The notes beneath the pieces are model-generated. The model was given only the letters and a program-made list of their open reading frames with translations, was not told where the DNA came from and did not search any database. Shown here one piece after another: positions 30,375 through 39,878 of a DNA stretch of 64,000 nt. The stretch spans positions 36,937 to 100,936 of the forward strand of contig NW_005179226.1 in the NCBI RefSeq assembly GCF_000350225.1. Reading direction: 5' to 3'. The position numbers were made by a program, and so were the translations under genes. The stretch comes from Chondrus crispus. Its lineage: Eukaryota; Rhodophyta; Florideophyceae; Gigartinales; Gigartinaceae. Positions within the stretch are counted from its first letter, which is position 1. Each line of letters starts with the position of its first letter.

Positions 30375-31638
30375 TATTGAAAATGTGCGACCACATGCTG
30401 TTATCTGGAAAGGTCAAAATCGAGTGACACGTGTACGTGACTGCACGGTCCGGGCGCTCTTACCCATACCACGACATGACACGTGTAAAATCCCAGATTT
30501 TGGGGTTCCGGGGACGAAAGTGGCCTCTCGGAGGGTCATGCAAATTTGCATAGTTTTGCCAAGTGGAACCTTGGCCCGTAGCACTATAGATTACACAGGA
30601 AATACTGCAATTCTATTGGCCCTCAGGTCTAATGCTGCAAATCTATTGGTCGAGCGTTGTCCACGTGTGCGTCATTGGCTTTGTGATGTACTTTAAATGG
30701 CCTGTATATGCCATAATTACGTTGTTTTGGGGGTTTCAAGTGGTTTGCCATGGTTGTAATGGGTAATTGCATGGGTCCCCCGGGCAGGACACATTTATGC
30801 CGTGTACACATGTACACGCGGCCAGGTGGATTCGTGTACGTACACATGTACACGCATCCAGGTGTATGCACATGAGGGTTTACAGTTTTACAGTGTCAGA
30901 CTGTTTGCGATCCTGCGCGTGTCCGAGTACAGTACATGTGAATCAAAAGTACAACAAGTACTTCTCGCGAGAGGAATACAGTTGTGCGATTATTCTGTGT
31001 ACGCGTCACGCTGTATGCGAGTCTTGCGTGAGCACGCGCCGTTGCACTGTGCTCTCGTCATGGTGCGCCGTTGGATGCAAGTTCATGACAGTACTCGTGT
31101 GATTTACATGTATTCTCATGTGAGTTGTGTAGAAAGTCTGGATGCACATTGTTATAACTTGCCATAATTGTCTGACAGTGCTTGGCGAAATTAGTAAGGT
31201 GAGAAACAAGGATACGTATGGCGATTGTGATATGAAAGACGTTTGCGTTGTTGGAAATAGACAAGTGCCAAGTTGTTCGTTGCACAACAATGAAGTCTGG
31301 CATGACTGGATGCACATTAGTAAGGTGTGAAACAGTTGCATGCATAGGGCCATGGTTTACAGTCATTTGGAATGTGTAGAAATAGTTGTGAGCTAATAGT
31401 TACGAATCGATTCGTAAGGTGGAAATCGAACAGTATGGTCGGGCCACAAGAGGACCGCGCTTGGTTGCGCATAGTAGAGTATGGTTTACTGGGAGTCGGA
31501 GTAGAGCGATAGTGTAGCACTCGAAGTGTATAAGTATCGCAGGAAAACGGCTTCAAAGTAAACCTCGGTTCCAACTCCTTCACTCACACACATCAACCTG
31601 CCTTCCTTCTTTCCCTTGCCCTTCCGAACCTACCATTA
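30375..31638 (+). mobile_element. Solo Copia LTR nested in Gypsy-2
   Basis: A 1264-bp LTR TATTGAAAATG ... CCATTA with perfect duplication AAAGA at 30370-30374 and 31639-31643. It belongs to the same subfamily as 1276-2539 and the Copia-1 LTR. It inserted after Gypsy-2 and lost its internal part by LTR-LTR recombination. Confidence 0.93.
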
Positions 31639-32211
31639 AAAGAGGTCATGTTGCGGACGAGAAGATGGAAGTTTGGAAGGGCTTTGGCTGCTGACCGATA
31701 ACGTACGTGCCAACAGTGAAACTGGCTGGCTTGACGAAAATCTTGGGATATTTATCGTCCCCAAAAAGAGACACGGGAAGCTCCCGACCCACGTACGCTA
31801 GCCGAACTTCTGAAGCGAGTGTCAGAAAAGAGAGCCTCACGACTCTCGTAACTGTTTTAATTCAGAGGGATCACCGCCTGGGTTTCGGAAAGAGTAGGAA
31901 GTTGAAGGGTGAGGAAAAGGAAAGGAGAAGGAAAAGAGGAGGGAACTGGCAATAAGGAGGTGCGACCGCGTTGACGGGGGCGCACGACGAAAAGAGAATG
32001 GAGAAGGCAAAATGGGGATGCGACCGCAGAGGCGGGACGCATATAAAAAAAAGAGAGAAAAAAAATGAGGAGGAAAGTGAAGGTAACGGGGGATACGCAG
32101 GTGATTCATTTTATTATCCAAAAGCTACAGGATGACGTCAATAACCAGACGTCACCCCAAACGGGTAATAATCCGAGAACGGATCACGGGGAAGTCGCTC
32201 TAAGCGGCAGG
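31639..32211. other. Post-pol region of Gypsy-2, second part
   Basis: Purine-rich stretches (GAGGAAAAGGAAAGGAGAAGG) around 31905-32070; no gene recognised. It lies downstream of the antisense ORF stop. Confidence 0.5.
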
Positions 32212-33876
32212 TCATTGGGGCGGCACACCCAAGGATTTTTCCTTCGGGAGTGAGGTAACGAGTCGAGCAAGGACTCGCAGATCATCCAGGGAAGCCCCTT
32301 GGAGAGCTTCACCTTCGATGCCATGAGCGCGGAGCAATGTGCAGTAGATGTCAATGGCTCCGTCGCTCTTTTTGGGAATTGATGGGGACGGTGGGGGAGA
32401 CAACGCTTCCCTAACCGACAAAGTTTCGGTATGCCCTGCCGAGGGGATATCAACAGCAGGAGGAGCAGCAGCAGGGGCTGCGGGGAGAGGGGAATCTGGA
32501 GCAGACGGTCGGGGGCAAACGTCGTCTGCGCGGGGATCTATGGCTCGTATGGGAGCTACGTCAGGGGTTGGAACTTGGTTGCCGAATTGGCGACTGAGGC
32601 GCGCTTCGGAGGGAGAGCACAAGGCGGATGTCCAAGGGTTGAACCAGACAAAGTCACCCGCCGCACTGTGACTTCGTCCGGGAGAAAAGGACGGGCGTCG
32701 CCTCGCGAAGGATCGGGATGAGTTGATAGGGGGAACAACATCCCAGTCGACCTGATTGATCTTTTCGAGTAAGGAGTGCAGTTCGAAGTCGGTGTCTGCT
32801 CCGCCCAAGGGCACAGTATAGTCCAAAATGCACATGAGCTCGACGAGCTTCGGAGGAAGATACCAAAACCGCCAACAATCGTACGCCTCCCAGAGCAAGG
32901 TGGCGGCTACCTTCACGCACCACTCCGTCAAAAAGACAACCCACAACCCGTGACGAGGATCAGTGAGATGGCTTCTAAAGTAGGTAAGGATGGGACCGAG
33001 CTCTGCCCAAAACCCTTGGCAGACCTCAAATTGTCCCCACCACGAGGGGAGTTGCTGGTACCGGTTGGGATAGTGTGACCGAGCAATTTCCCCCGCCTCA
33101 ACCATTTTGTAAGCTAGGAAATATCCCGTGTCCGATCCCATCTTACGCTCGAATCGGACCGTATGCTGGAAGAAGGGGATGTTCCCGCGTTTCATATATC
33201 GGAAATTGAGGGGGAGGATTGCACGCGTGTATGACATGGCATCGTTAGTCACCGTCAGTTGGTTATGCCACAGGCGGTCCGCCTCGAGCACGGGGTCACC
33301 CCGTGTCCAGCTGAGGAGGTTGTCGAGGTAATCACGCTCCCCCTCCGTGCGAAACTTCCACGTGTCACATCCGAAGGACGGAGGGATGAGCGCATCGGAT
33401 AGGGACAGGTCGAGACGGTCGAGAACGGCTTCCATGAACCGCAGGGATGGGCCCTGTCGGCCACGAGGGGAGGAACGACGCAGGATAGAAGGGAGAATGG
33501 TGACACGGGCACGCCAATCGTAGGAGGAAATGGCTTGAAGGGGAAGGTGACCCGGCAGCATCCCGGCACCGTCGGCAAAGTCGCGCCCGATGCTAGTGAC
33601 GTCGCGCACGTCGATGGCGGAAAACCAAGGAGTGGCCGCGTACAGTAAGGGATAGTCGCGCATGGATTTACCTTGGAGCTCGGCTAGTGAGGGGTATCGA
33701 CAAGGGGCTGATGAAGGATGGAGATCGGGATGAAAGACCGGTTCAGGAACGTTGGTGTTCGGGGGAAGTCGGGGTATGGAAGGAAGATCGCTAGGAATGG
33801 AAGGCGTGTGTGAGAAGCCCACACCGCGGCGACTGCGGGCGGTATGTCCGACAGTGGGATCCGATGAAGGAAACAT
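32212..33876 (-). CDS. Antisense ORF B of Gypsy-2 (554 aa)
   Basis: Uninterrupted minus-strand ORF from ATG 33876-33874, opposite to gag-pol, starting 110 bp inside the 3' LTR. The N-terminal ~80 residues are Pro/Ser/His-rich; residues ~85-400 are rich in Trp, Tyr and Phe and look globular (FGCDTWKFRTEGERDYLDN, SHYPNRYQQLPSWWGQFEV, AYDCWRFWYLPPK); then DFVWFNPW, an Ala/Pro-rich linker and a helical C-terminus (IEGEALQGASLDDLRVLARL). It keeps an open frame while gag-pol of the same element has several stops, which hints at separate constraint. It resembles ORF A (15961-18165) in motif order. Antisense ORFs behind pol are known in some plant Gypsy elements; homology to those is not shown. The function is unknown. 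Confidence 0.68.
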   Translation of the reverse strand: MFPSSDPTVGHTARSRRGVGFSHTPSIPSDLPSIPRLPPNTNVPEPVFHPDLHPSSAPCRYPSLAELQGKSMRDYPLLYAATPWFSAIDVRDVTSIGRDFADGAGMLPGHLPLQAISSYDWRARVTILPSILRRSSPRGRQGPSLRFMEAVLDRLDLSLSDALIPPSFGCDTWKFRTEGERDYLDNLLSWTRGDPVLEADRLWHNQLTVTNDAMSYTRAILPLNFRYMKRGNIPFFQHTVRFERKMGSDTGYFLAYKMVEAGEIARSHYPNRYQQLPSWWGQFEVCQGFWAELGPILTYFRSHLTDPRHGLWVVFLTEWCVKVAATLLWEAYDCWRFWYLPPKLVELMCILDYTVPLGGADTDFELHSLLEKINQVDWDVVPPINSSRSFARRRPSFSPGRSHSAAGDFVWFNPWTSALCSPSEARLSRQFGNQVPTPDVAPIRAIDPRADDVCPRPSAPDSPLPAAPAAAPPAVDIPSAGHTETLSVREALSPPPSPSIPKKSDGAIDIYCTLLRAHGIEGEALQGASLDDLRVLARLVTSLPKEKSLGVPPQ

Positions 33877-33974
33877 GGAGATCGTCTTACTCTCACGCGA
33901 GCGGCGACCGATGGTCGGAAGAAAAAGGAAGAAGTTGGGAAGTAAGGGAGTGAAGCCGTTGCGCGAGAGCGCTC

Positions 33975-33986
33975 AGAAGGGGGATA
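33975..33986 (+). other. Polypurine tract of Gypsy-2
   Basis: AGAAGGGGGATA lies directly before the 3' LTR start TGTAGTGCAA. Confidence 0.75.
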
Positions 33987-35002
33987 TGTAGTGCAATACC
34001 CGTCTCGGGTAGGGGGGAGGAAGGAAGTGAAAAAGGAAAAAAATTGGATACTGTAGTCCGGGTTTGGGGGACACACGTGTGCGACGAAGCGCACGATTAT
34101 TTTAATTATTTAATTTATTTACTAATTAGATCTAGAATCTAGAGCCGGGAGCTACTGTACTCGCCCCGGCGGGGCTCTATATAACTTAGCCCTTTGACCG
34201 AACAGGTCAATAAACCAACCCGAGTTGCCGGAGTTGAATGTCGCCTTGGTCGAAGTCCGTCTCTACCAAGACGCTCCCTTTTACCTAAGCCTACGGCATC
34301 CTCTATCTCTCGGGGTTCCCTTTTCCCTTTCTCTTATTTCCCTATCCTTTTCTATCTCTAATTCTACCTATTTTCCCCTTATCTTGTGTTGGTGCCATCG
34401 GCCTCGGTTGCGACCGAACCGGTGTAGGTGTCTATGCCATCGGGCGACACAGTTGACGTAGCGCTGCTACTGTGACCCATTTTCCGACGGAGACCGTTGC
34501 AACGACGTCTCCCTCGAAGAGCTCCGTCGTATTACGAGCCAGTGTTGGTACCGTCGGTGTCGGTTGCGACCGAACCGGTGTAGGTGTTTCGAGCCATCGG
34601 GCGGCACGGTTGACGTAGCGCTGCTACTTTTATTTCATCCCGTCGGGCTGCGTTGCGACGCCTCCGTCGAAGGCCTTGTCGCGTTACAAGGTGTCGAAGA
34701 AGCTCAACGAGCATTGGCCTTACAACCCAGTGGAATCGGGGTACCTACGTGCGCCCCCCCCACACTTGTCGAGCAATTCTCTTCGCAAGTCTCTACCACA
34801 CCGATCCCGGGCCGGGCGATTTCTCTGTGCCCTCCCCATCAGGGATCCGAGCTACTACGAGTCGCAAGCTCGTTTAAACGGAGAAGGGAGAGTCGGACAC
34901 TCCGTAGCGCTGTGCCATCGGCAGTTCTTCTTTTTGTTGCTGTTGTTGTTTTTGCTGAACCATGGGACCGCGGTCTCTGCCCGACAGGCGCATTGCACTA
35001 CA
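33987..35002 (+). repeat. 3' LTR of Gypsy-2
   Basis: 1016 bp, near-identical to 19131-20150. Visible differences include a shorter C run before CATCAGGG, a few base changes in the T/C tract near 34325, and TGCTGAACCATGGGACC against TTTTGAACCATCGGACG near the end. The 156-bp tandem block is kept (34386 and 34542). Confidence 0.92.
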
Positions 35003-35036
35003 ACTGCAACTAGCTTGGATTTTCAGTACTGAAATT

Positions 35037-35092
35037 ATTGGTGACGATATCTCTGGATACGAACGTTCGTATCCAGGGATGTCGTCACCAAT
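35037..35092. repeat. 56-bp near-perfect palindrome beside the Gypsy-2 insertion
   Basis: Arms 35037-35064 and 35065-35092 pair at 26 of 28 positions, with no loop (centre GAACGTTC). It begins 30 bp right of the Gypsy-2 target duplication. It may be a foldback element or a transcribed hairpin. Confidence 0.85.
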
Positions 35093-36600
35093 ATCCCCTT
35101 CATTCTCCCCGATTTCCGCAGCTACCTGTTCTCTGCGACGAAGATTTGTAACCGTTCGTCGCCGTCCTTTTATGCGGCTCGGACAGCGGTGGTTGACTTG
35201 TCGTAATTGCTATCTTTCCTAGGGCCGCACGGGTTCTTGTAGCGCCGCAGGGTGGGAGGTGGAGAGCTAGCACGGGCTCTAAGGACGAGGAAGCGACGCC
35301 ATGGACGATCTTCTCGGGGAGCTTGGTGATGTCGTGTGAGATGTTTCGATCGTCATGCTTCTCAAGAGGGTGGCGCTCATAGAAGCGAGCGGGTAGTGCA
35401 TAGGCGCTCCGACCGTGCGCGTGCGGTGATCGCGAGCTCGTGCGACTCGTGCATCCCACGATTCCCGCCCTCATTACCAGACGAAGCGGTGAGTAAGGGG
35501 TTCGTACGACACGCCGTTCTAGTGAGGCGCGGGTGGGATCTGATGGGGGGGCGTGTACGGCATTGCGCGGTCAGTCGTTTGGGACGGAGGCAGGGCGACG
35601 ACCTTGGTCATTGCCGTCCCTCACCCCTTTTTACGTTCACTCGGTTCACACGGGCGCGGGCTCGTCCGTAGTGCCCCTCATAGCCGGCCAGTCTTTTCCC
35701 TTGTGCACGCAATGCTCACTACTTCGCGGATGCCATTTAGCATCATATAGGGGTACGTTTCCCCGTCCCGGCGCGCGCGTGGTCGTGTGCGAGAGGTACT
35801 GATGTATCAGGGCCGACAAGGGTACCGGGTCGGGGGTCGTCCTATCCACGACCAGAACTTCGTCCACGAGACGACGTTGACTTCCTTGATCACGCGCGGG
35901 GAACACGACGTTTCTTGCGGTGTCCGTGGGTCTTTCCCACTGCGCGCGCGCGCGGTACGCGATCTTCTTGCAGCGTTCCCCTGATCTCTGCCACGGCCAT
36001 TTGGCCTTGCTCCTTGTGTTGATTCTCCTTTTGGTCGTCGCGCGACAGTCTTCTGGTTCTTCTCTTCTCTTCCCGTTGTTCATGCCCCAAGGGTGTGGAC
36101 GTAACTCATATTGGTTGCCGCGCGACGGTCTTCTGCTCTTCACCTCTCTGGGGGGGGGGGCGTCGCGCACGCAGTTCGCAGGAAAAAGAAGTTCAGTAGG
36201 TCTCGTCGCGCCACGGTGATTGACGGTCGCGGTAGGGTCGCGGCAAGGGGCCCCGAGTTGCGCTAAAGTCGCGTGCTCTGCTCTTGTGCGCGCGATCGAG
36301 TCGCGTCCTTCGCGATCGCTTCGCGTCCGTGCGCTCATGGTCCATCCCCATGGCGCGGCGTTCACGGAGGGGAGGGGGAGCCGTTTGCTGATGGGGCGTC
36401 CCATGATGGCTTCTAATTGCGTGTTCATCGTGCGGCACGTGCCGAATGGACGCCGGTACGATGAGCGCGTACAGTAGGGGTACTTTTTCCGTTAATTTTG
36501 GTGTTGCTCCCGACGGCTATTCGAGCACTGTACGGCGCGGCCTGCATGCCCGTCCCAGAGCGCACGTCATCCCAGCCAATTTTTTTCCTTAATTTTTCCT
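35093..36600. other. GC-rich region without a recognised gene
   Basis: A minus-strand frame (36428-35646, 260 aa) is Arg/Thr-rich and has a long opposing frame, as expected by chance in GC-rich DNA. I recognise nothing. A G run lies near 36150. Confidence 0.5.
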
Positions 36601-37149
36601 TCATTTTTTTCGGATATTTTTCTTTCTGCGACGGCGGCGTCGCCACTGTATGCAAGCGTCTCCGACGTCAAAGGCGAAGGGTAAACACACAAGCTCAATT
36701 TGCTGCCCCCCTTGTCTTGGTCTTTTGTGATACTGCGTTAGTACCATGACATAATCCATCTCAGAACTGATATGTATAACTGTGCAAATGTCACCAGCGC
36801 GCCATAGGTCCATCGTTGGCCGCCGGAACCCCTTCCATGTTCCGGAACGTAACTCAAACCGCGACGCTTCGTTAAAACGTCGTCTTGCTCCGGATGACGC
36901 CACGAGGGTGGTTCTAACCACCCTGAACGTCAATTTGAAACATCTCTCATCTGCTCCGCCGCACATATCCAAAGTGCAGAGTACCTCCTGCGGAAATGGC
37001 GGTTCGTCTCGCAAGTGCAAAGTGACGACTCCGCCATCTCCTCTGTATGAAGTCAGCAATGGGCAGGAGGGTGCGGTCTCGGCGCGGGAGCTAGGAACTG
37101 CGTTGCTAGCTATGTCAAGAATGAGATCTCTGTTTCGAACCATGGGCAC
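36601..37149 (-). CDS. Hypothetical ORF, possible last exon of a minus-strand gene (182 aa)
   Basis: The composition is protein-like (VVTLHLRDEPPFPQ, TFRVVRTTLVASS, GDICTVIHISSEMDYVMVL) with a basic C-terminus (RRRRRRKKN). It lies head to tail with the ORFs at 37155-37496 and 37610-38221 on the same strand but in a different frame, so the three may be exons of one gene or pieces of a decayed one. No domain recognised. Confidence 0.4.
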   Translation of the reverse strand: MPMVRNRDLILDIASNAVPSSRAETAPSCPLLTSYRGDGGVVTLHLRDEPPFPQEVLCTLDMCGGADERCFKLTFRVVRTTLVASSGARRRFNEASRFELRSGTWKGFRRPTMDLWRAGDICTVIHISSEMDYVMVLTQYHKRPRQGGQQIELVCLPFAFDVGDACIQWRRRRRRKKNIRKK

Positions 37150-37154
37150 GCTTT

Positions 37155-37496
37155 CTATATTGGCAAATAGAGCCCCTCGCTTTTGGATACGGACTCTGTC
37201 GCAGCGCGTTTAAGTACATTCCATGTCTTGTGGCACGTCAAGTCCATCAAAGACCATGATGATGGCAATATGACTTTGAAACGACTTGTAACTGGCCGAA
37301 CGCCCTGCAGTGACTGCAGCGTCTGTCTGGAGCCGGATTTGGTAGTATCTAAGTTCTCCTTGCAATCCATGCTCCTTACAAAACCCCAATCTCGAAACAA
37401 AGGTGACAGAGTCCGATGAACGGTAGAGTAATCAGGAAACAATTTCTCCCCCGGCTCGTATTCCTTTAGAAGGTGCTTGAAACAGCTCCGAAACAC
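37155..37496 (-). CDS. Hypothetical ORF, possible middle exon (113 aa)
   Basis: No ATG at the start; the frame opens after a TAA upstream, which fits an exon better than a stand-alone gene. It encodes LFPDYSTVHRTLSPLFRDWG and SRFKVILPSSWSLMDLTC. Six bases separate it from the next ORF. Unrecognised. Confidence 0.35.
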   Translation of the reverse strand: MFRSCFKHLLKEYEPGEKLFPDYSTVHRTLSPLFRDWGFVRSMDCKENLDTTKSGSRQTLQSLQGVRPVTSRFKVILPSSWSLMDLTCHKTWNVLKRAATESVSKSEGLYLPI

Positions 37497-37609
37497 ACTT
37501 TGTAGCCCGACTTAGAGTACCAAACGATCCCGGACACAAACAACACAGCCATTACATTTTGCCACATGCTAAGCTTCTTCCATCCACGACGGATCTCCGC
37601 AACATCCAT

Positions 37610-38221
37610 CTATAGTCCGACGTCATGCTGAAGATCATCATCCCGGTCCTGTGCACGGAACCCCGTCATGCGTTCATGTGTCGTAGCCCTCACCATGTCA
37701 CCCATGTCTCGCTCAGTCGTTACATGGGTCTCAGCGACTGTAATTTCATCTGCAAACTGCGTTTCATTGACAATAGGTGCTCCAAACTCTTCTGCAGTCT
37801 CAACGAACACATCGGTAGTATCCCTTTGTTCAGCCTCTGCCATGTTTTCTTCCGTTGTTTCGCCATGAACCAAAGCAGATTGTTTTGACTCGACAGCTAC
37901 AGCACCTATATCAAGATAATGAGTCGCATCGTGCGGGTTGTCCTCTTCATCTTCGTGCATGCCATCCACATCGAGAGATTGGTATGTATTTTCAAAGTTG
38001 TCGTCTCCACCCGCTTCTCGGATGCCATCGCAATCTGTCCCCATCTCCAAAGGGTGTTGTATCGTTCCAACGGCACCATGTGTTGAGGGAGCCGATGTAT
38101 CCGCTGGATGCAGTGTCTCATCACAAATTTCTTCCCATTGATCGTCATACGCTATGCGACCCCTTCTTCCCCGACTCCCGAGCTGAAACTTGTTCCGTCG
38201 CTTACGAATTTTTTTCTTCAT
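37610..38221 (-). CDS. Hypothetical acidic protein, possible first exon (203 aa)
   Basis: ATG 38221-38219. A Lys/Arg-rich start (MKKKIRKRRNKFQLGSRGRR), like a nuclear localisation signal, is followed by a long acidic, His/Thr/Asp-rich part (MHEDEEDNPHDATHYLD, ETTEENMAEAEQRD). It reads as a disordered protein. With the two ORFs to the left it may form one minus-strand gene. No family recognised. Confidence 0.42.
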   Translation of the reverse strand: MKKKIRKRRNKFQLGSRGRRGRIAYDDQWEEICDETLHPADTSAPSTHGAVGTIQHPLEMGTDCDGIREAGGDDNFENTYQSLDVDGMHEDEEDNPHDATHYLDIGAVAVESKQSALVHGETTEENMAEAEQRDTTDVFVETAEEFGAPIVNETQFADEITVAETHVTTERDMGDMVRATTHERMTGFRAQDRDDDLQHDVGL

Positions 38222-38282
38222 GACCTAGCACAACCTAACGCCTGCTGCGCAGGTCATGTGATTGCGTATTGAACAGCTGTGA

Positions 38283-38501
38283 TTGGGCGCCAATCGCCGT
38301 AGTTCAGGCTTTTCTGCGGCAATAATGGAACAGGTGCGTAATCAAAATAGCAGAAGTGCCTGGAAACAATGCACACTGGTTGTTCTAGACGGCCCTGAAC
38401 AGCTCAGAGTAGAATCCGTGTTGCGGATAAGAGGAAACTGGATCCACCTCAGGACAGACTCATATTTCGTGAATGTTAATCGGCTGACTGTGATTTTGTA
38501 A
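38283..38501 (+). CDS. Small hypothetical ORF (72 aa)
   Basis: MGANRRSSGFSAA ... RIRGNWIHLRTDSYFVN, divergent from the acidic ORF with about 60 bp between the starts. It may be real or chance. Confidence 0.2.
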   Translation: MGANRRSSGFSAAIMEQVRNQNSRSAWKQCTLVVLDGPEQLRVESVLRIRGNWIHLRTDSYFVNVNRLTVIL

Positions 38502-38739
38502 ATATATTTTGCAGTTTATTGGCTTCCCACTCCAGTTTCTGTACAGCAGTGCTGTGCTATTCGTGTTCACAGCATAAAATGCCTGCTCGTCGACGGCGTC
38601 GTGCTGTACCACGCGCAACATGGCCAGTATAAATACGGTGCGCTCATCTTTCGAGCTTGACCGTATCCCCCCAACCCCTTCCATGTACAAGCTGGAGCTC
38701 CAACCCCTTCCAGCTACAAGCTACCAACGACATGGCAAC

Positions 38740-39786
38740 TGTAGTGCAATACGCACCTGAAAAGGGGAGTGAAAAGAAAGGAAAATATTTGGATATGAAA
38801 AGTAGTCCGGGTTGGGGGGGGACACACGCGTGAATAATTGCACAGTTTTAATTTTTAATTATTTTATTTAGTTACTTAGTTGGCATTAATTTTGGCTGAC
38901 ACTAGATTAGATTTAGGATCTAGCGCCGCGAGCCACTGTAGTGGCTCCGGCGGGGCGATATATACCTTAGCCCTCTGACCACCAAGCCAGTAAAGGTAAC
39001 CCGAGTTGCCAGAGTTGAATATCGCCTTGGTCGAAGTCCGTCTTTCCCAAGACGTTCCCCTTTTACCACAGATCACAATATCCTTTGCGCTCTGGGGTTC
39101 CCTTTCCTTTTCCTTTATTTCACCTATCCTTTTCTATTTCTATCTCTATTTCTATTCCCCTATCTTGTGTTGGTGCCATCGGCTTTGGTTGCGACCGGAC
39201 CGGTGTATGTGTCTTTGCCATCGGGCGACACGTGCGTGTAGCGCTGCTACTTGTTTACGACCACCGACGGAGGCTGTTGCAACGACGTTTCCCTCGAAGG
39301 TCCTGTTGTGTATACAGGGCAGTGTTGGTTCCATCGGATACAGGTTGCGACCGTTCCGGTGTCGGTACTTTGCCATCGGGCAGTACGGAGGTGTAGCGCT
39401 GCTACGTGTTTGCTAATTCCCGACGGGCTGCGTTGCGACGCCCCCGTCGAAGACCTTATCAAGGGTATAAGGTGTAACAGGCGCTCCGCGAGCATTGGAT
39501 TTACGACCCATCGGGCCCGGCTTTCTAATTACCGCCCCGAACTCGCCGAGCAACTGCCTGCACAAGACTCTACCACCATTCGTCCCGGGGCGGGCCTCTT
39601 CCTTTTGCCCTCCCCCTGTCAGGGACTTGAGCTACTGTGGGCCGCAAACCCACTTAAAGGGAAAGGGAGAATCGGACATTGCGTAGGGGTGTGCCGTCGG
39701 CAACTCTTGTTGGTTGTTGTTTGTTGGTTGTGTTGTCGCTGGACCGTTGGACCCTGGTTCCGGCCTGACAGGCACATTGCACTACA
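38740..39786 (+). repeat. 5' LTR of Gypsy-3
   Basis: 1047 bp from TGTAGTGCAATACGCACC to ATTGCACTACA. U3 is close to the Gypsy-1 LTR. It has two tandem units starting at about 39168 and 39321 (GGTTGCGACCG ... GTAGCGCTGCTAC). The left flank is GGCAAC. Confidence 0.9.
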
Positions 39787-39790
39787 TAAG

Positions 39791-39803
39791 TGGTCTCCCA
39801 ACC
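39791..39803 (+). other. Gypsy-3 primer-binding site
   Basis: TGGTCTCCCAACC, four bases after the LTR, one change from Gypsy-2. Confidence 0.75.
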
Positions 39804-39878
39804 TAGAATCTGGAACTGAACACAGAAGTCGGAAATAGGTAAATTAGTTCGATAGGTCTCGTTTATTTAGAGCGGACC

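Larger units (their letters stand above)
19131..35002 (+). mobile_element. Gypsy-2: full-length giant Ty3/Gypsy chromovirus (15.9 kb) with target duplication
   Basis: 5' LTR 19131-20150, primer site, gag-pol 20369-27134 with chromodomain, a long post-pol region with an antisense ORF, purine tract, 3' LTR 33987-35002. The flanks are ACTGC at 19126-19130 and 35003-35007, a perfect 5-bp duplication that proves the two LTRs belong together. Without the nested Copia solo LTR the element is about 14.6 kb. The LTRs differ at few positions by eye, so the insertion is fairly young, yet gag-pol carries several stops; the copy was probably moved by proteins from another element. Confidence 0.93.

Noticed and set aside
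35646-36428. 260-aa minus-strand ORF
   Set aside because: Arg-rich, motif-free, with competing frames on the other strand in GC-rich DNA.
38735-38739. GCAAC as a Gypsy-3 target duplication
   Set aside because: No 3' LTR is present, so no partner can be checked.
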